Assembly: GCF_030453725.1 (NCBI RefSeq)
Contig: NZ_JAKDJU010000169.1
Coordinates: forward strand, 1-6,461
Direction of reading: 5' to 3'
Source: Brevibacterium picturae
GTDB taxonomy: Bacteria > Actinomycetota > Actinomycetes > Actinomycetales > Brevibacteriaceae
DNA length: 6,461 nucleotides
Shown piece by piece: positions 1-6,429 of the stretch. Each line of letters starts with the position of its first letter. Within the stretch, counting starts at the first letter, position 1. The position numbers and the translations under genes were made by a program. The notes beneath the pieces are model-generated. The model ran no database searches. It was not told where the DNA came from and saw only the letters and a program-made list of their open reading frames with translations.

Positions 1-30
1 CAACTATCGGGAGTTCCTACTTCGCACCAT

Positions 31-59
31 TTGACACAACATAGGAGCATCACGACAGT
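31..59 (+). promoter_or_regulatory. Possible sigma-70-type promoter for the MoxR operon
   Basis: A perfect TTGACA stands at 31-36. A 17-base spacer leads to GACAGT at 54-59, which matches the -10 consensus TATAAT at only three of six positions. Transcription from here would give a leader of roughly 60 bases before the ATG at 130. The -35 match is strong and the -10 is poor, so this is a candidate only. The real promoter could lie upstream of the window. Confidence 0.3.
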
Positions 60-77
60 GTCCAGACGCGTGTCAGG

Positions 78-105
78 GTCAGCCCATATGCTTGTTCTGT
101 CAGCC
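78..105 (+). repeat. Short direct repeat GTCAGCC in the operon leader
   Basis: GTCAGCC occurs at 78-84 and again at 99-105. The copies start 21 bases apart, about two helical turns, and a third partial copy (GTCAG) lies at 72-76. The palindrome CATATG sits between the full copies at 85-90. Same-face spacing would fit an operator, but seven-base repeats arise easily by chance and no known regulator site is recognised. Confidence 0.2.
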
Positions 106-116
106 AGTTGAGATTC

Positions 117-122
117 GAGAGG
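117..122 (+). promoter_or_regulatory. Ribosome binding site of the moxR-like gene
   Basis: GAGAGG lies seven bases before the ATG at 130. It pairs well with the 16S anti-Shine-Dalgarno sequence and supports that ATG as the start of the first gene. Confidence 0.7.
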
Positions 123-129
123 CCCCACC

Positions 130-1125
130 ATGACGGCAACGGCACCCGCCAACACCGAAGAGATCGCACACGCACAATCGATCCTCGGCGGTCTGGAATC
201 CTATCTGGACCACTTCGTCGTCGGGCAGCAGCGCCTGCGCGAGAGCCTGCTCATCGGCCTTCTCTCCAGCGGTCATCTTCTCCTTGAGAGTGTTCCCGGC
301 CTGGCCAAGACAACTGCGGCGGCAGCCCTGGCCAATGCTGTGGACGGACAGTTCTCCCGCATCCAGTGCACTCCCGATCTGCTTCCCTCCGACATCATCG
401 GCTCACAGATCTACAACGCCCAAGAAGGCTCCTTCAACACTGTCCTGGGCCCGGTCCACGCCAACATCGTCCTCCTCGACGAGATCAACCGCTCCTCGGC
501 GAAGACGCAGAGTGCCATGCTCGAGGCCATGCAGGAGAAGCAGACGACGATCGGCGGTCAGCGGTTCGAGCTCCCCCGCCCATTCCTCGTCATGGCCACG
601 CAGAACCCGATCGAACAGGAGGGAACCTATCAGCTTCCGGAGGCGCAGCTCGACCGGTTCATGATCAAAGACCTCCTCACCCACCCGAATCCCAATGAGG
701 AGATGGAGATCCTCTCCCGCCTCGATTCGGGTGTCTTCGACCGTGACTCCGCGCCGAAGCCGTCGTGCGACCTCGACGATGTGGAGACGCTGCAGAGCTA
801 TGCACGCACCATCTACGTCGACCCCGCGATCAGCCGGTACCTCGTCGAGCTCGTCCACGCGACGAGGAATACCACGAAGTACCTGGGCCGTCTGGCCCCC
901 TTCATCGAATGGGGTGCCAGTCCGCGTGCTTCGATCGCCTTCACCAACGCGGGACGTGCCCTGGCGATGATCCGCGGACGCAACTACGTCATCCCCGAGG
1001 ACATCAAGGATCTCGCCCACCGTGTCCTCGCGCACCGCATCCAACTCAACTTCGAAGCCGCCACGGAGAACATCACGAGCGCACAGGTCGTCGATGCCCT
1101 CCTCATGGCCGTCCCCACTCCCTGA
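130..1125 (+). CDS. MoxR-family AAA+ ATPase
   Basis: This is a cytoplasmic AAA+ ATPase of the MoxR family, usually a chaperone that remodels or activates VWA-domain partners encoded beside it. At 331 residues it has normal family length. Visible motifs are a P-loop ESVPGLAKT (53-61), Walker B LLDEINR with D117 and E118, the MoxR-typical sensor-1 stretch MATQNPIEQEGTY (155-167), the arginine-finger region LPEAQLDRF (169-177), and sensor-2-like GASPRAS (262-268) in the C-terminal lid. The P-loop has Ser54 where Gly or Asp is common, and Ala before the Lys, which is frequent in MoxR proteins. The start has a good ribosome binding site. It is the first gene of the cluster, and the DUF58 gene starts 12 bases after its stop. 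Family assignment is very secure; the substrate is unknown. The mycobacterial relative MoxR1 also sits beside DUF58 and VWA genes. Confidence 0.96.
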   Translation: MTATAPANTEEIAHAQSILGGLESYLDHFVVGQQRLRESLLIGLLSSGHLLLESVPGLAKTTAAAALANAVDGQFSRIQCTPDLLPSDIIGSQIYNAQEGSFNTVLGPVHANIVLLDEINRSSAKTQSAMLEAMQEKQTTIGGQRFELPRPFLVMATQNPIEQEGTYQLPEAQLDRFMIKDLLTHPNPNEEMEILSRLDSGVFDRDSAPKPSCDLDDVETLQSYARTIYVDPAISRYLVELVHATRNTTKYLGRLAPFIEWGASPRASIAFTNAGRALAMIRGRNYVIPEDIKDLAHRVLAHRIQLNFEAATENITSAQVVDALLMAVPTP

Positions 1126-1137
1126 TCGGATGGATCG

Positions 1138-2022
1138 ATGACTGCTCTGCTCAATCGGATCAAAGCGCGAATGACCATCCACGCGCATCGCCGGACCCGC
1201 CGGCTCCTCGACGGGGACTACTCGTCCGTCTTCCACGGACACAGCCTCGACTTCGATGATCTGCGTGACTACATTCCCGGCGATGAGATCCGCGACATCG
1301 ACTGGAAGGCCACGGCCAGGCATTCGAATCCGCTGGTCAAACGCTATGTGGCCCACCGCAGGCACATCCTCGCGCTCGTCGTCGACTCGTCGCGGAACTT
1401 CGACGCCGTGTCCTCGGCCGGGGTCGACAAGCGACAGCTGGCGATCCTCATGGCCGGGATGACCGGTTATCTCGCCGTACGCCATGGTGACGATGTCATG
1501 CTCGTCCACGGCAGCGCCCAGCGCTCCACCGCTTCCCCGCGCAAGGGCAGCGAAGCCCATTTGGAGAACCTCCTGCAGCAGATCCTCGCCGAGGCGGGCA
1601 CCGACGATGACGGCTCGATCGATGCGCAGCTGCAGTGGATCGCCTCTCACGTCAACCACCGGATGCTCGTCGTCGTCATCTCCGACCAGGGCCCGCTCGG
1701 GGCGAAGGAGGAGGCGACGATCAAACGCCTGCGGGCACAGCATGAGATCCTGTGGATCACGATCACCGACGCGGACCTTGCTGGGCTGCCGACCGCCTCG
1801 GCGCCGTTCGACGTGTCCCGACCGGACGTCGGCCTGCCCACATCAGTGATGACCAACCCGAAGGTGCGCACCGAATTCCTGGCCGCCGAGGCCGACCGCA
1901 GGCAGCACCGGATCGATCTGCTTTCGAAACTCGGAATCTCACACACCGAAATCGCCCACCCGGATCAGGCTCTGGGCGCTCTCCACACTCTTCTGCTGAG
2001 GCATCGCCGTGGGCCCCGATGA
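1138..2022 (+). CDS. DUF58 domain-containing protein
   Basis: This 294-residue protein is the standard partner of MoxR ATPases. The DUF58 signature is clear at 42-61: LRDYIPGDEIRDIDWKATAR, preceded by DFDD and followed by PLVKRY. No membrane segment is visible, so it belongs to the short, soluble DUF58 type. The domain lies inside a VWA-like fold. The first metal-site strand reads VVDSSRN (81-87), so the usual D-x-S-x-S is D83-x-S85-x-N87. A later strand ends in ISDQG with D183. The Asn in the third position suggests weakened or lost metal binding. The ATG at 1138 follows a weak GGATGGA (1128-1134). The 3' end overlaps the next gene by 14 bases. Its role is inferred from family context: an adaptor between the AAA+ ring and membrane VWA proteins. 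The family call is very secure; the biochemical function is unknown. Confidence 0.95.
   Translation: MTALLNRIKARMTIHAHRRTRRLLDGDYSSVFHGHSLDFDDLRDYIPGDEIRDIDWKATARHSNPLVKRYVAHRRHILALVVDSSRNFDAVSSAGVDKRQLAILMAGMTGYLAVRHGDDVMLVHGSAQRSTASPRKGSEAHLENLLQQILAEAGTDDDGSIDAQLQWIASHVNHRMLVVVISDQGPLGAKEEATIKRLRAQHEILWITITDADLAGLPTASAPFDVSRPDVGLPTSVMTNPKVRTEFLAAEADRRQHRIDLLSKLGISHTEIAHPDQALGALHTLLLRHRRGPR
1998..2001 (+). promoter_or_regulatory. Ribosome binding site deciding the GTG start at 2009
   Basis: GAGG (within TGAGG) lies seven bases before the GTG at 2009, inside the end of the DUF58 gene. No ATG in the right frame precedes the membrane segment. This site therefore supports GTG as the true start of the small membrane protein. 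Confidence 0.55.
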
Positions 2023-2461
2023 GCTCGTCGGGCCCCTGCAGATCTCGGTCTGGTGGTATGTCGCCGCCGGAGTCGTTCTGCTGGCTTCCCTTCTCAATCT
2101 GTTCGCCCCGCTGCTGCGCGCGGCTGCGGGATCGGGCATGAAGTCCCGACCGCGGATTCCCATTCCTGTCCGCAGCACCTACATGTCTCGGATCGCCCAA
2201 GTGGAGTCGAAGCTGGGTGCAGGAGAGACCGATGTGCGTGATTCGGCTCGTGATCTGGCGAAGATCGTGCGCGAGTTCGCTCGTGACGCATGGGGCGTCA
2301 GGGCCGAACACCTCACCTACCGTGACGCGGCTGTGGCCGGCCTCGACGACCTCGCAGAATCCCTGTCGAGTCTCTACGCAGCGGAATTCGCTGAGGACGA
2401 TGCCAACGATCTGGGACCTCAGATCGCCGGCGCCAGGAAGCTGGTGACGCGATGGTCCTGA
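2009..2461 (+). CDS. Small single-pass membrane protein, DUF4381-like by position
   Basis: I recognise no secure family for this 150-residue protein. One hydrophobic helix is visible at about residues 13-35 (WWYVAAGVVLLASLLNLF), followed by basic residues (MKSRPRIPIPVR). By the positive-inside rule the N-terminus is outside and the remaining ~110 residues are cytoplasmic. The cytoplasmic part looks helical: SARDLAKIVREFARDAWG, then HLTYRDAAVAGLDDLAESL, then LYAAEFAEDD. This layout, with one N-terminal helix, a helical domain and a place between DUF58 and the first VWA gene, matches DUF4381 proteins of Gram-negative MoxR operons. Homology is inferred, not shown. It starts at GTG inside the DUF58 gene and its stop overlaps the next gene by ten bases, so translational coupling is likely. 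It may link MoxR or DUF58 to the membrane. Confidence 0.85.
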   Translation: MGPDELVGPLQISVWWYVAAGVVLLASLLNLFAPLLRAAAGSGMKSRPRIPIPVRSTYMSRIAQVESKLGAGETDVRDSARDLAKIVREFARDAWGVRAEHLTYRDAAVAGLDDLAESLSSLYAAEFAEDDANDLGPQIAGARKLVTRWS

Positions 2462-3426
2462 TGTTCTGGTGGCTGGCCCTCATCCTCCTCGTTCTTGCCG
2501 CGGCCGCGGTCTTCTTCTTCCGCAGGCCCAAGGCAACCGCGTCATCACTGGCCGTGGCTCACAGCGGACGCATGACGAGCCTGCCGAGTTTCCGCAGGGC
2601 CATGCGCACCCGTTTGATCACGACGGTCGCCTTCCTCGCCGTCATCGCCCTCACCGGCATCTCCACACTCGCCGGAATCTCCAGACCTGCCTGGGTCGAG
2701 ACCGTCAATCCGGAGAAGAAGCTGCGTGACGTCATGCTCTGCCTCGACGTGTCCGGTTCGATGCTCGGTTATGACGCCGACCTCCTCGAGGCCTACCAGG
2801 AGCTCGTGGACCGGTTCGACGGTGAACGCATCGGGATGACCGTGTTCAATTCCACCGCGGTCTCCGCGTTCCCGCTCACCGATGACTACGACATGGTCCA
2901 GAACTATCTCGAGGAAGCGGAGGAGGGATTCCGCACCTGGGGCTCGGAAGGCACTGACTACTCCTGGTCGACCTCACCGCCCAACATCGGCGGTTCCTCC
3001 CTCATCGGTGACGGGCTCGTGTCCTGCGTGGACAACTTTGACCGTCAGGACGAGAAGCGCTCTCGTTCGATCGTCTTCGCCACCGACAACATGCTCGCCG
3101 GTGACCCTCTGTTCGAACTCGACGAGGCCGCAGACATCGCCGTGGACTCCGATGTCAGGGTCTACAGCCTCTCTCCCCCGTCCGTGCTCACGACCACGCA
3201 GACCAAGGAGCTGGAGTCGGTCTCCGATCGCACCGGAGGCAAGCAGTTCGACATGGGCTCCGCTTCGACGATCGATCGCATCGTCGCAGAGATCCAGAGC
3301 CAGGAGGCAGAGAACACTCCGGGCCGCTCCTACACCGTCGTCCATGACATGCCCGCCGTTCCCCTCGGAATCGCGGTCTTCGGCCTCGCTGGTGTCTTCG
3401 TTCTGGCATGGAGGACGAAATCATGA
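2452..3426 (+). CDS. Membrane-anchored VWA domain protein (BatA-like)
   Basis: This 324-residue protein has the BatA/BatB plan: two N-terminal membrane helices (about 5-23 and 55-77), a VWA domain (about 92-290) and a C-terminal helix (about 302-320). The metal-ion-dependent adhesion site looks intact: D99-x-S101-x-S103 in CLDVSGSM, T143 in PLTDD, and D212 in FATDN. Basic residues after helix 1 (RRPK) and before helix 2 (RRAMRTR) put that loop in the cytoplasm, so the VWA domain should face outward. Cys97 and Cys192 lie in the VWA domain and could pair. The ATG at 2452 follows AGGAAG (2435-2440) at 11 bases. A second in-frame ATG at 2461 shares a TGATG with the upstream stop and is a fair alternative. 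The VWA call is very secure; the ligand is unknown. Confidence 0.94.
   Translation: MVLMFWWLALILLVLAAAAVFFFRRPKATASSLAVAHSGRMTSLPSFRRAMRTRLITTVAFLAVIALTGISTLAGISRPAWVETVNPEKKLRDVMLCLDVSGSMLGYDADLLEAYQELVDRFDGERIGMTVFNSTAVSAFPLTDDYDMVQNYLEEAEEGFRTWGSEGTDYSWSTSPPNIGGSSLIGDGLVSCVDNFDRQDEKRSRSIVFATDNMLAGDPLFELDEAADIAVDSDVRVYSLSPPSVLTTTQTKELESVSDRTGGKQFDMGSASTIDRIVAEIQSQEAENTPGRSYTVVHDMPAVPLGIAVFGLAGVFVLAWRTKS
3410..3414 (+). promoter_or_regulatory. Ribosome binding site deciding the ATG at 3423
   Basis: GGAGG lies eight bases before the ATG at 3423, which overlaps the previous stop as ATGA. The upstream in-frame ATG at 3408 has no purine-rich site before it and would bury this one inside the coding region. 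The shorter start is therefore preferred. Confidence 0.75.
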
Positions 3427-4514
3427 TCTTCGATCCCGTCTTCACGTGGTTCGGATGGGGATTCCTCGTCCTCGCCCTGCTGACCGTGTGCATCATCCCT
3501 GCTGTGCGCGGGGATGGACCTCGCTGGAAATGGTTCGCACGCATGGGCATCGTCGCCGTGCTCGCACTGGCCCTGGCCCGACCGGGCATTCCCATCAAGT
3601 CCTCGACCGAGGAATACGAGGCGGCCGCCGACGTCTATTTCCTCGTCGATACGACGACGTCGATGGCCGCCGAGGACTACGACGGTGACAAGACCCGCCT
3701 GGAAGGGGTGAAGGAAGACATGCTGGAACTGGCAGAGCAGTTCCCCGGCACCAGGCTGAGCATCATCACCTTCGCCTCGACCGCAGCCACGGTCATGCCG
3801 CTGACGACCGATCATGCGGCGTTCGCCTCCGCCGTCGATGTCCTCAGTCCGGAGATGTCCTTGAACTCGAACGGCTCGTCCATCACCGAGGCGGGGGCTG
3901 AGCTGGACAAACGGATGACGTCCAATCAGGAGGAACGCCCAGAGAACAAGAGCCTCGTCTTCTACTTCGGCGACGGTGAGCAGACCGCCCAGTCCCCCAT
4001 CGACTCCTGGTCGTCCTTCGCCTCCCGCATCGACAGCGGTGCAGTGTTCGGATACGGCACTCCTCAGGGCGGGAAGATGAAGGAACCCCGGCCCTTCGGC
4101 AACGGGGCAGGCCAGGGAGGCGAGCCCGGTCTCGGCGACCCCGATGATCCCGATGGAACCGGTGGGTCCGGCGAGACGAACGAGGAGTATATTCGCGACG
4201 GGCAGGGCAACCCCGGGATCTCGAAGATCGACGAGACGAACCTCAGACAGATCGCGACCGACCTCGGTGTGAAATACCACCATCGTGACGGTGGGGCCTC
4301 GATGTCGAGCGTCTACACGGCGCCGAAATACGACCAGACGCTGGTCAAGAAGGATGGCCGGGTCACCGTCGACGAATACTTCTGGGTGCCTCTGATCCTC
4401 GTGTTCGCATGGATCGCAGTCGAAATGGTGTTCGGTGTGCGCGAGCTGCTGCGCCTGCGCACCATCCAACCGAGCCGCAGAGTCGACCACCGAAGACGAG
4501 GAGGTCAGCCATGA
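3423..4514 (+). CDS. Second membrane-anchored VWA domain protein (BatB-like)
   Basis: This is a 363-residue paralogue of the preceding gene with the same plan: helices at about 10-27 and 40-54, a VWA domain from about 70 to 300, and a C-terminal helix at about 320-338 followed by an Arg-rich tail. The charged loop RGDGPRWKWFAR between the first two helices suggests the VWA domain is outside. The metal site reads D76-x-T78-x-S80 (LVDTTTSMAAEDYDG), with T128 or T129 in PLTTD and D184 in FGDGEQ. Thr78 replaces the usual Ser. Within the domain, after GTPQGG, there is a Gly/Asp/Pro-rich insert at about 217-263, including GDPDDPDG. The domain then resumes with the BatB-like SKIDETNLRQIATDLG. The start at 3423 is chosen on its strong ribosome binding site; a 5-residue longer form from 3408 is possible. 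It overlaps both neighbours by four bases. Confidence 0.93.
   Translation: MIFDPVFTWFGWGFLVLALLTVCIIPAVRGDGPRWKWFARMGIVAVLALALARPGIPIKSSTEEYEAAADVYFLVDTTTSMAAEDYDGDKTRLEGVKEDMLELAEQFPGTRLSIITFASTAATVMPLTTDHAAFASAVDVLSPEMSLNSNGSSITEAGAELDKRMTSNQEERPENKSLVFYFGDGEQTAQSPIDSWSSFASRIDSGAVFGYGTPQGGKMKEPRPFGNGAGQGGEPGLGDPDDPDGTGGSGETNEEYIRDGQGNPGISKIDETNLRQIATDLGVKYHHRDGGASMSSVYTAPKYDQTLVKKDGRVTVDEYFWVPLILVFAWIAVEMVFGVRELLRLRTIQPSRRVDHRRRGGQP
4498..4504 (+). promoter_or_regulatory. Ribosome binding site deciding the ATG at 4511
   Basis: GAGGAGG ends six bases before the ATG at 4511, which overlaps the previous stop as ATGA. The frame is open upstream to an ATG at 4409, but that would overlap the VWA gene by over 100 bases and add an unrelated N-terminus before the membrane helix. 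The ATG at 4511 is much better supported. Confidence 0.8.
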
Positions 4515-5296
4515 ACCGGATCACGGCCACCTGGTCGAAGATGCGCCGCCTGACGCGCATCAATCTCATCATCGGCTTCGCGCTTCTGCTCGTCTTCGGC
4601 TATGTGGCGGTGACCGCCTACTTCGGGGCCGCGTCTCAGGTCCGCTATTCGTCGAACGACTTCCCGGGAGCGAAGAAGGCGTCGACCGCGTTCCTCACAC
4701 TCAGTCCGATCCAACGCCATATCGGGTACTACAATCGCGGCACCGCTGAGGCGGCCGTCGGCGACTTCGAAGCGGCACAGGGCGACCTCGAGTCCGCCCT
4801 CGAGATCACCCCTGTCCGTGATGAGTGTGCGGTGCGGATCAATCTGTCATACGTGTATGAGAAGCTCGCCGACGAAGTCGCCGACCAGGATCCTGATCAG
4901 TCGGACGAGCTCTACGACCGCTCGTTGAAGACATTGGAGGACGCGCCCGAGGAATGCCAGCCGAAGAAGAGCGAAGAGAAGCAGAAGAGCGACGAAGCGA
5001 AGGAACGCGTCGAGGACAAGAAAAAGGGACAACAAGCCAAGAACGAGGGCTCGGACAGCGGCGACTCCGATGGCTCCGAGGGCGACGAGCAGCAGAACGG
5101 GGATTCGGGAGATGACTCGAAGAAGGACCAGGGCTCCGGCGAGGGCGATGAGAAGTCGGACGGTTCCGGGGAGAAGTCGGAGCAAGAGAAGAAGCGCGAA
5201 GAGCTGAAGGAGCGAGGAGAGGACTCGCAGCGTGAGCAGCGGCAGCAGGGCCCCGGCGGCGACGGAGGTCGTTCTGCCCCGGACAAGCCGTGGTGA
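4511..5296 (+). CDS. Membrane-anchored TPR-like protein with charged C-terminal tail (BatC-like)
   Basis: The protein has 261 residues from the ATG at 4511. A basic N-terminus (MNRITATWSKMRRLTR) precedes one membrane helix at about 18-38, so the rest should face outward. Residues 45-145 look like two or three TPR helix pairs: a hit at YYNRGTAEAAVGDFEAAQGDLESALEI (73-99), then CAVRINLSYVYEKLADEV. Residues from about 150 to 261 form a low-complexity tail rich in Glu, Lys, Asp, Ser, Gly and Gln, probably disordered with coiled-coil-prone stretches near 152-175 and 222-245. Cys106 and Cys149 flank the last TPR-like segment and could form a disulfide. Its place after two VWA genes matches BatC, or the TPR region fused to BatB in other bacteria. 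The TPR call rests on pattern reading. A partner-binding scaffold role is inferred. Confidence 0.85.
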   Translation: MNRITATWSKMRRLTRINLIIGFALLLVFGYVAVTAYFGAASQVRYSSNDFPGAKKASTAFLTLSPIQRHIGYYNRGTAEAAVGDFEAAQGDLESALEITPVRDECAVRINLSYVYEKLADEVADQDPDQSDELYDRSLKTLEDAPEECQPKKSEEKQKSDEAKERVEDKKKGQQAKNEGSDSGDSDGSEGDEQQNGDSGDDSKKDQGSGEGDEKSDGSGEKSEQEKKREELKERGEDSQREQRQQGPGGDGGRSAPDKPW

Positions 5297-5319
5297 GGCG
5301 ACTGTGAAATCATGAGTCC

Positions 5320-6429
5320 ATGAACTCTCCGGACAACTCAGCTGGCAGCCCTCCGACCCCGCAGCTGCGGGCCTCGCTGGAGACATTTCCGCCGTACGTT
5401 CCGGGGAAGGCGCCCAAACGAATCGACGGGCTCACCCCATTCAAACTGTCCTCGAACGAGAACTACCTCGAGCCGCTGCCGCCGGTCATCGACGCCATGG
5501 CAGCACACGCGAAGAACCCTGCTCTGTATCCCGATGATGCGGCACTGGCTCTGCGCACGGAACTGGCCGAGCGCCTCGGCGTGAGAGTCGAAGAGCTCAT
5601 CGTGACCACGGGTGCCAGCGAGCTGCTCGTGGCGCTGACCCAGATCACCTCGGACGCGACCACGGAAGCGATCTATCCCTGGCCATCCTTCGAGATGTAT
5701 CCCCAGACCACGGGCTTGGCCGGGGCGAAGCGGGTCGAGGTGCCGGTGCGCGATGACGGTCGACACGACCTGGACGCGATGGCCGCGGCGATCACCGACA
5801 AGACCAGCCTCATCATTCTCTGCTCCCCGAACAATCCGACGGGACCGGCTCTTCGCGACGATGAGGTGCGTCGGTTCCTCACGCAGGTGCCCGACCATGT
5901 GCTCGTCGCCCTCGACGAGGCCTATTGGGAGTTCGCCACCGCCGAGGGAGTTGTGGGTGGTGTCGATCTGGTGGCCGATCACCCCAACGTGGTCCTGGTC
6001 AGGACCTTCTCCAAGGCCCACGCTCTGGCGGGCCTGCGGGTGGGATATGCGCTCGCTCACGAAGCCGTGATCAAGGGGCTGTTCAAGGCTGTCATCCCCT
6101 TCGGAGTCACCGATATGAGCCAGGCTGCCGCCCTGGAGTCGCTGCGCCACAGTGAGGAGGTCGACGTCCGGGCGAAGGAGATCGCGTCCGTTCGCGATGA
6201 CTTCGCCCACGCCCTGCGCGATCAGGGCTGGGATGTGCCTGAGGCGCAGGGGAACTTCGTATGGCTGCCGCTCGGCGAACTGTCCTCAGCCTTTGAGGAT
6301 GCCTGCGTCGAGCAGGCTGTCGCCGTGCGCAACCTCGGCGATGGCGTGCGCATCAGCATCGGTCAGCAGGAGGGACTCGACCGGGTTCTCGCGGTTGCCT
6401 CGGTCTTCCGCTCCGAACATTTCGATTGA
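5320..6429 (+). CDS. pat: HisC/Pat-family PLP-dependent aminotransferase
   Basis: This is a fold-type I PLP aminotransferase of 369 residues, normal for the HisC/Pat family, acting in the cytoplasm. It moves amino groups between glutamate and aromatic keto acids (Pat) or imidazole-acetol phosphate (HisC). Motifs: PPYVPGK (24-30), SSNEN (44-48), Tyr70 in the PLP-phosphate region, NNPTG (171-175), D199 and Y202 in LDEAYWEF, the PLP lysine K232 in RTFSKA, R240 in LAGLR, and R344 in GVRISIG. Tail motif NFVWLPLG (312-319) and the overall pattern resemble actinobacterial Pat, so Pat is favoured; a histidine-biosynthesis role is not excluded. No other his gene is visible. Residues 234-235 are His-Ala where family members usually have an aromatic residue and Gly or Ser. 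The ATG at 5320 is 23 bases after the TPR stop and lacks a good ribosome binding site; an upstream in-frame stop at 5305 excludes a longer start. Confidence 0.93.
   Translation: MNSPDNSAGSPPTPQLRASLETFPPYVPGKAPKRIDGLTPFKLSSNENYLEPLPPVIDAMAAHAKNPALYPDDAALALRTELAERLGVRVEELIVTTGASELLVALTQITSDATTEAIYPWPSFEMYPQTTGLAGAKRVEVPVRDDGRHDLDAMAAAITDKTSLIILCSPNNPTGPALRDDEVRRFLTQVPDHVLVALDEAYWEFATAEGVVGGVDLVADHPNVVLVRTFSKAHALAGLRVGYALAHEAVIKGLFKAVIPFGVTDMSQAAALESLRHSEEVDVRAKEIASVRDDFAHALRDQGWDVPEAQGNFVWLPLGELSSAFEDACVEQAVAVRNLGDGVRISIGQQEGLDRVLAVASVFRSEHFD

Noticed and set aside
58..111. 17-codon GTG leader peptide frame preceded by TAGGAG
   Set aside because: The ribosome binding site is 11 bases away, the peptide has no run of regulatory codons, and the GTG would overlap the -10 region of the proposed promoter. 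Support is too weak.
403..1743. 446-codon open frame on the - strand across MoxR and DUF58
   Set aside because: It spans two genes with clear family motifs on the + strand. Its translation is Arg/Asp/Val-rich with no recognisable domain. Long antisense frames are expected in high-GC coding DNA.
3330..4490. 386-codon open frame on the - strand across the second VWA gene
   Set aside because: It is a mirror of the VWA codons, has no domain or good start context, and is rich in His, Arg and Gly as antisense frames usually are.
4409..4510. N-terminal extension of the TPR protein from the ATG at 4409
   Set aside because: It would overlap the VWA gene by more than 100 bases, while the ATG at 4511 has a near-perfect ribosome binding site and an ATGA overlap like its neighbour.
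4847..5386. 179-codon Leu-rich - strand frame that looks like a membrane protein
   Set aside because: The Leu runs are the complement of Glu/Lys codons in the charged tail of the TPR protein. The hydrophobicity is an artefact of strand complement.
5338..6210. 290-codon - strand frame inside the aminotransferase gene
   Set aside because: The + strand shows complete PLP aminotransferase motifs; the - strand product has no recognisable feature.
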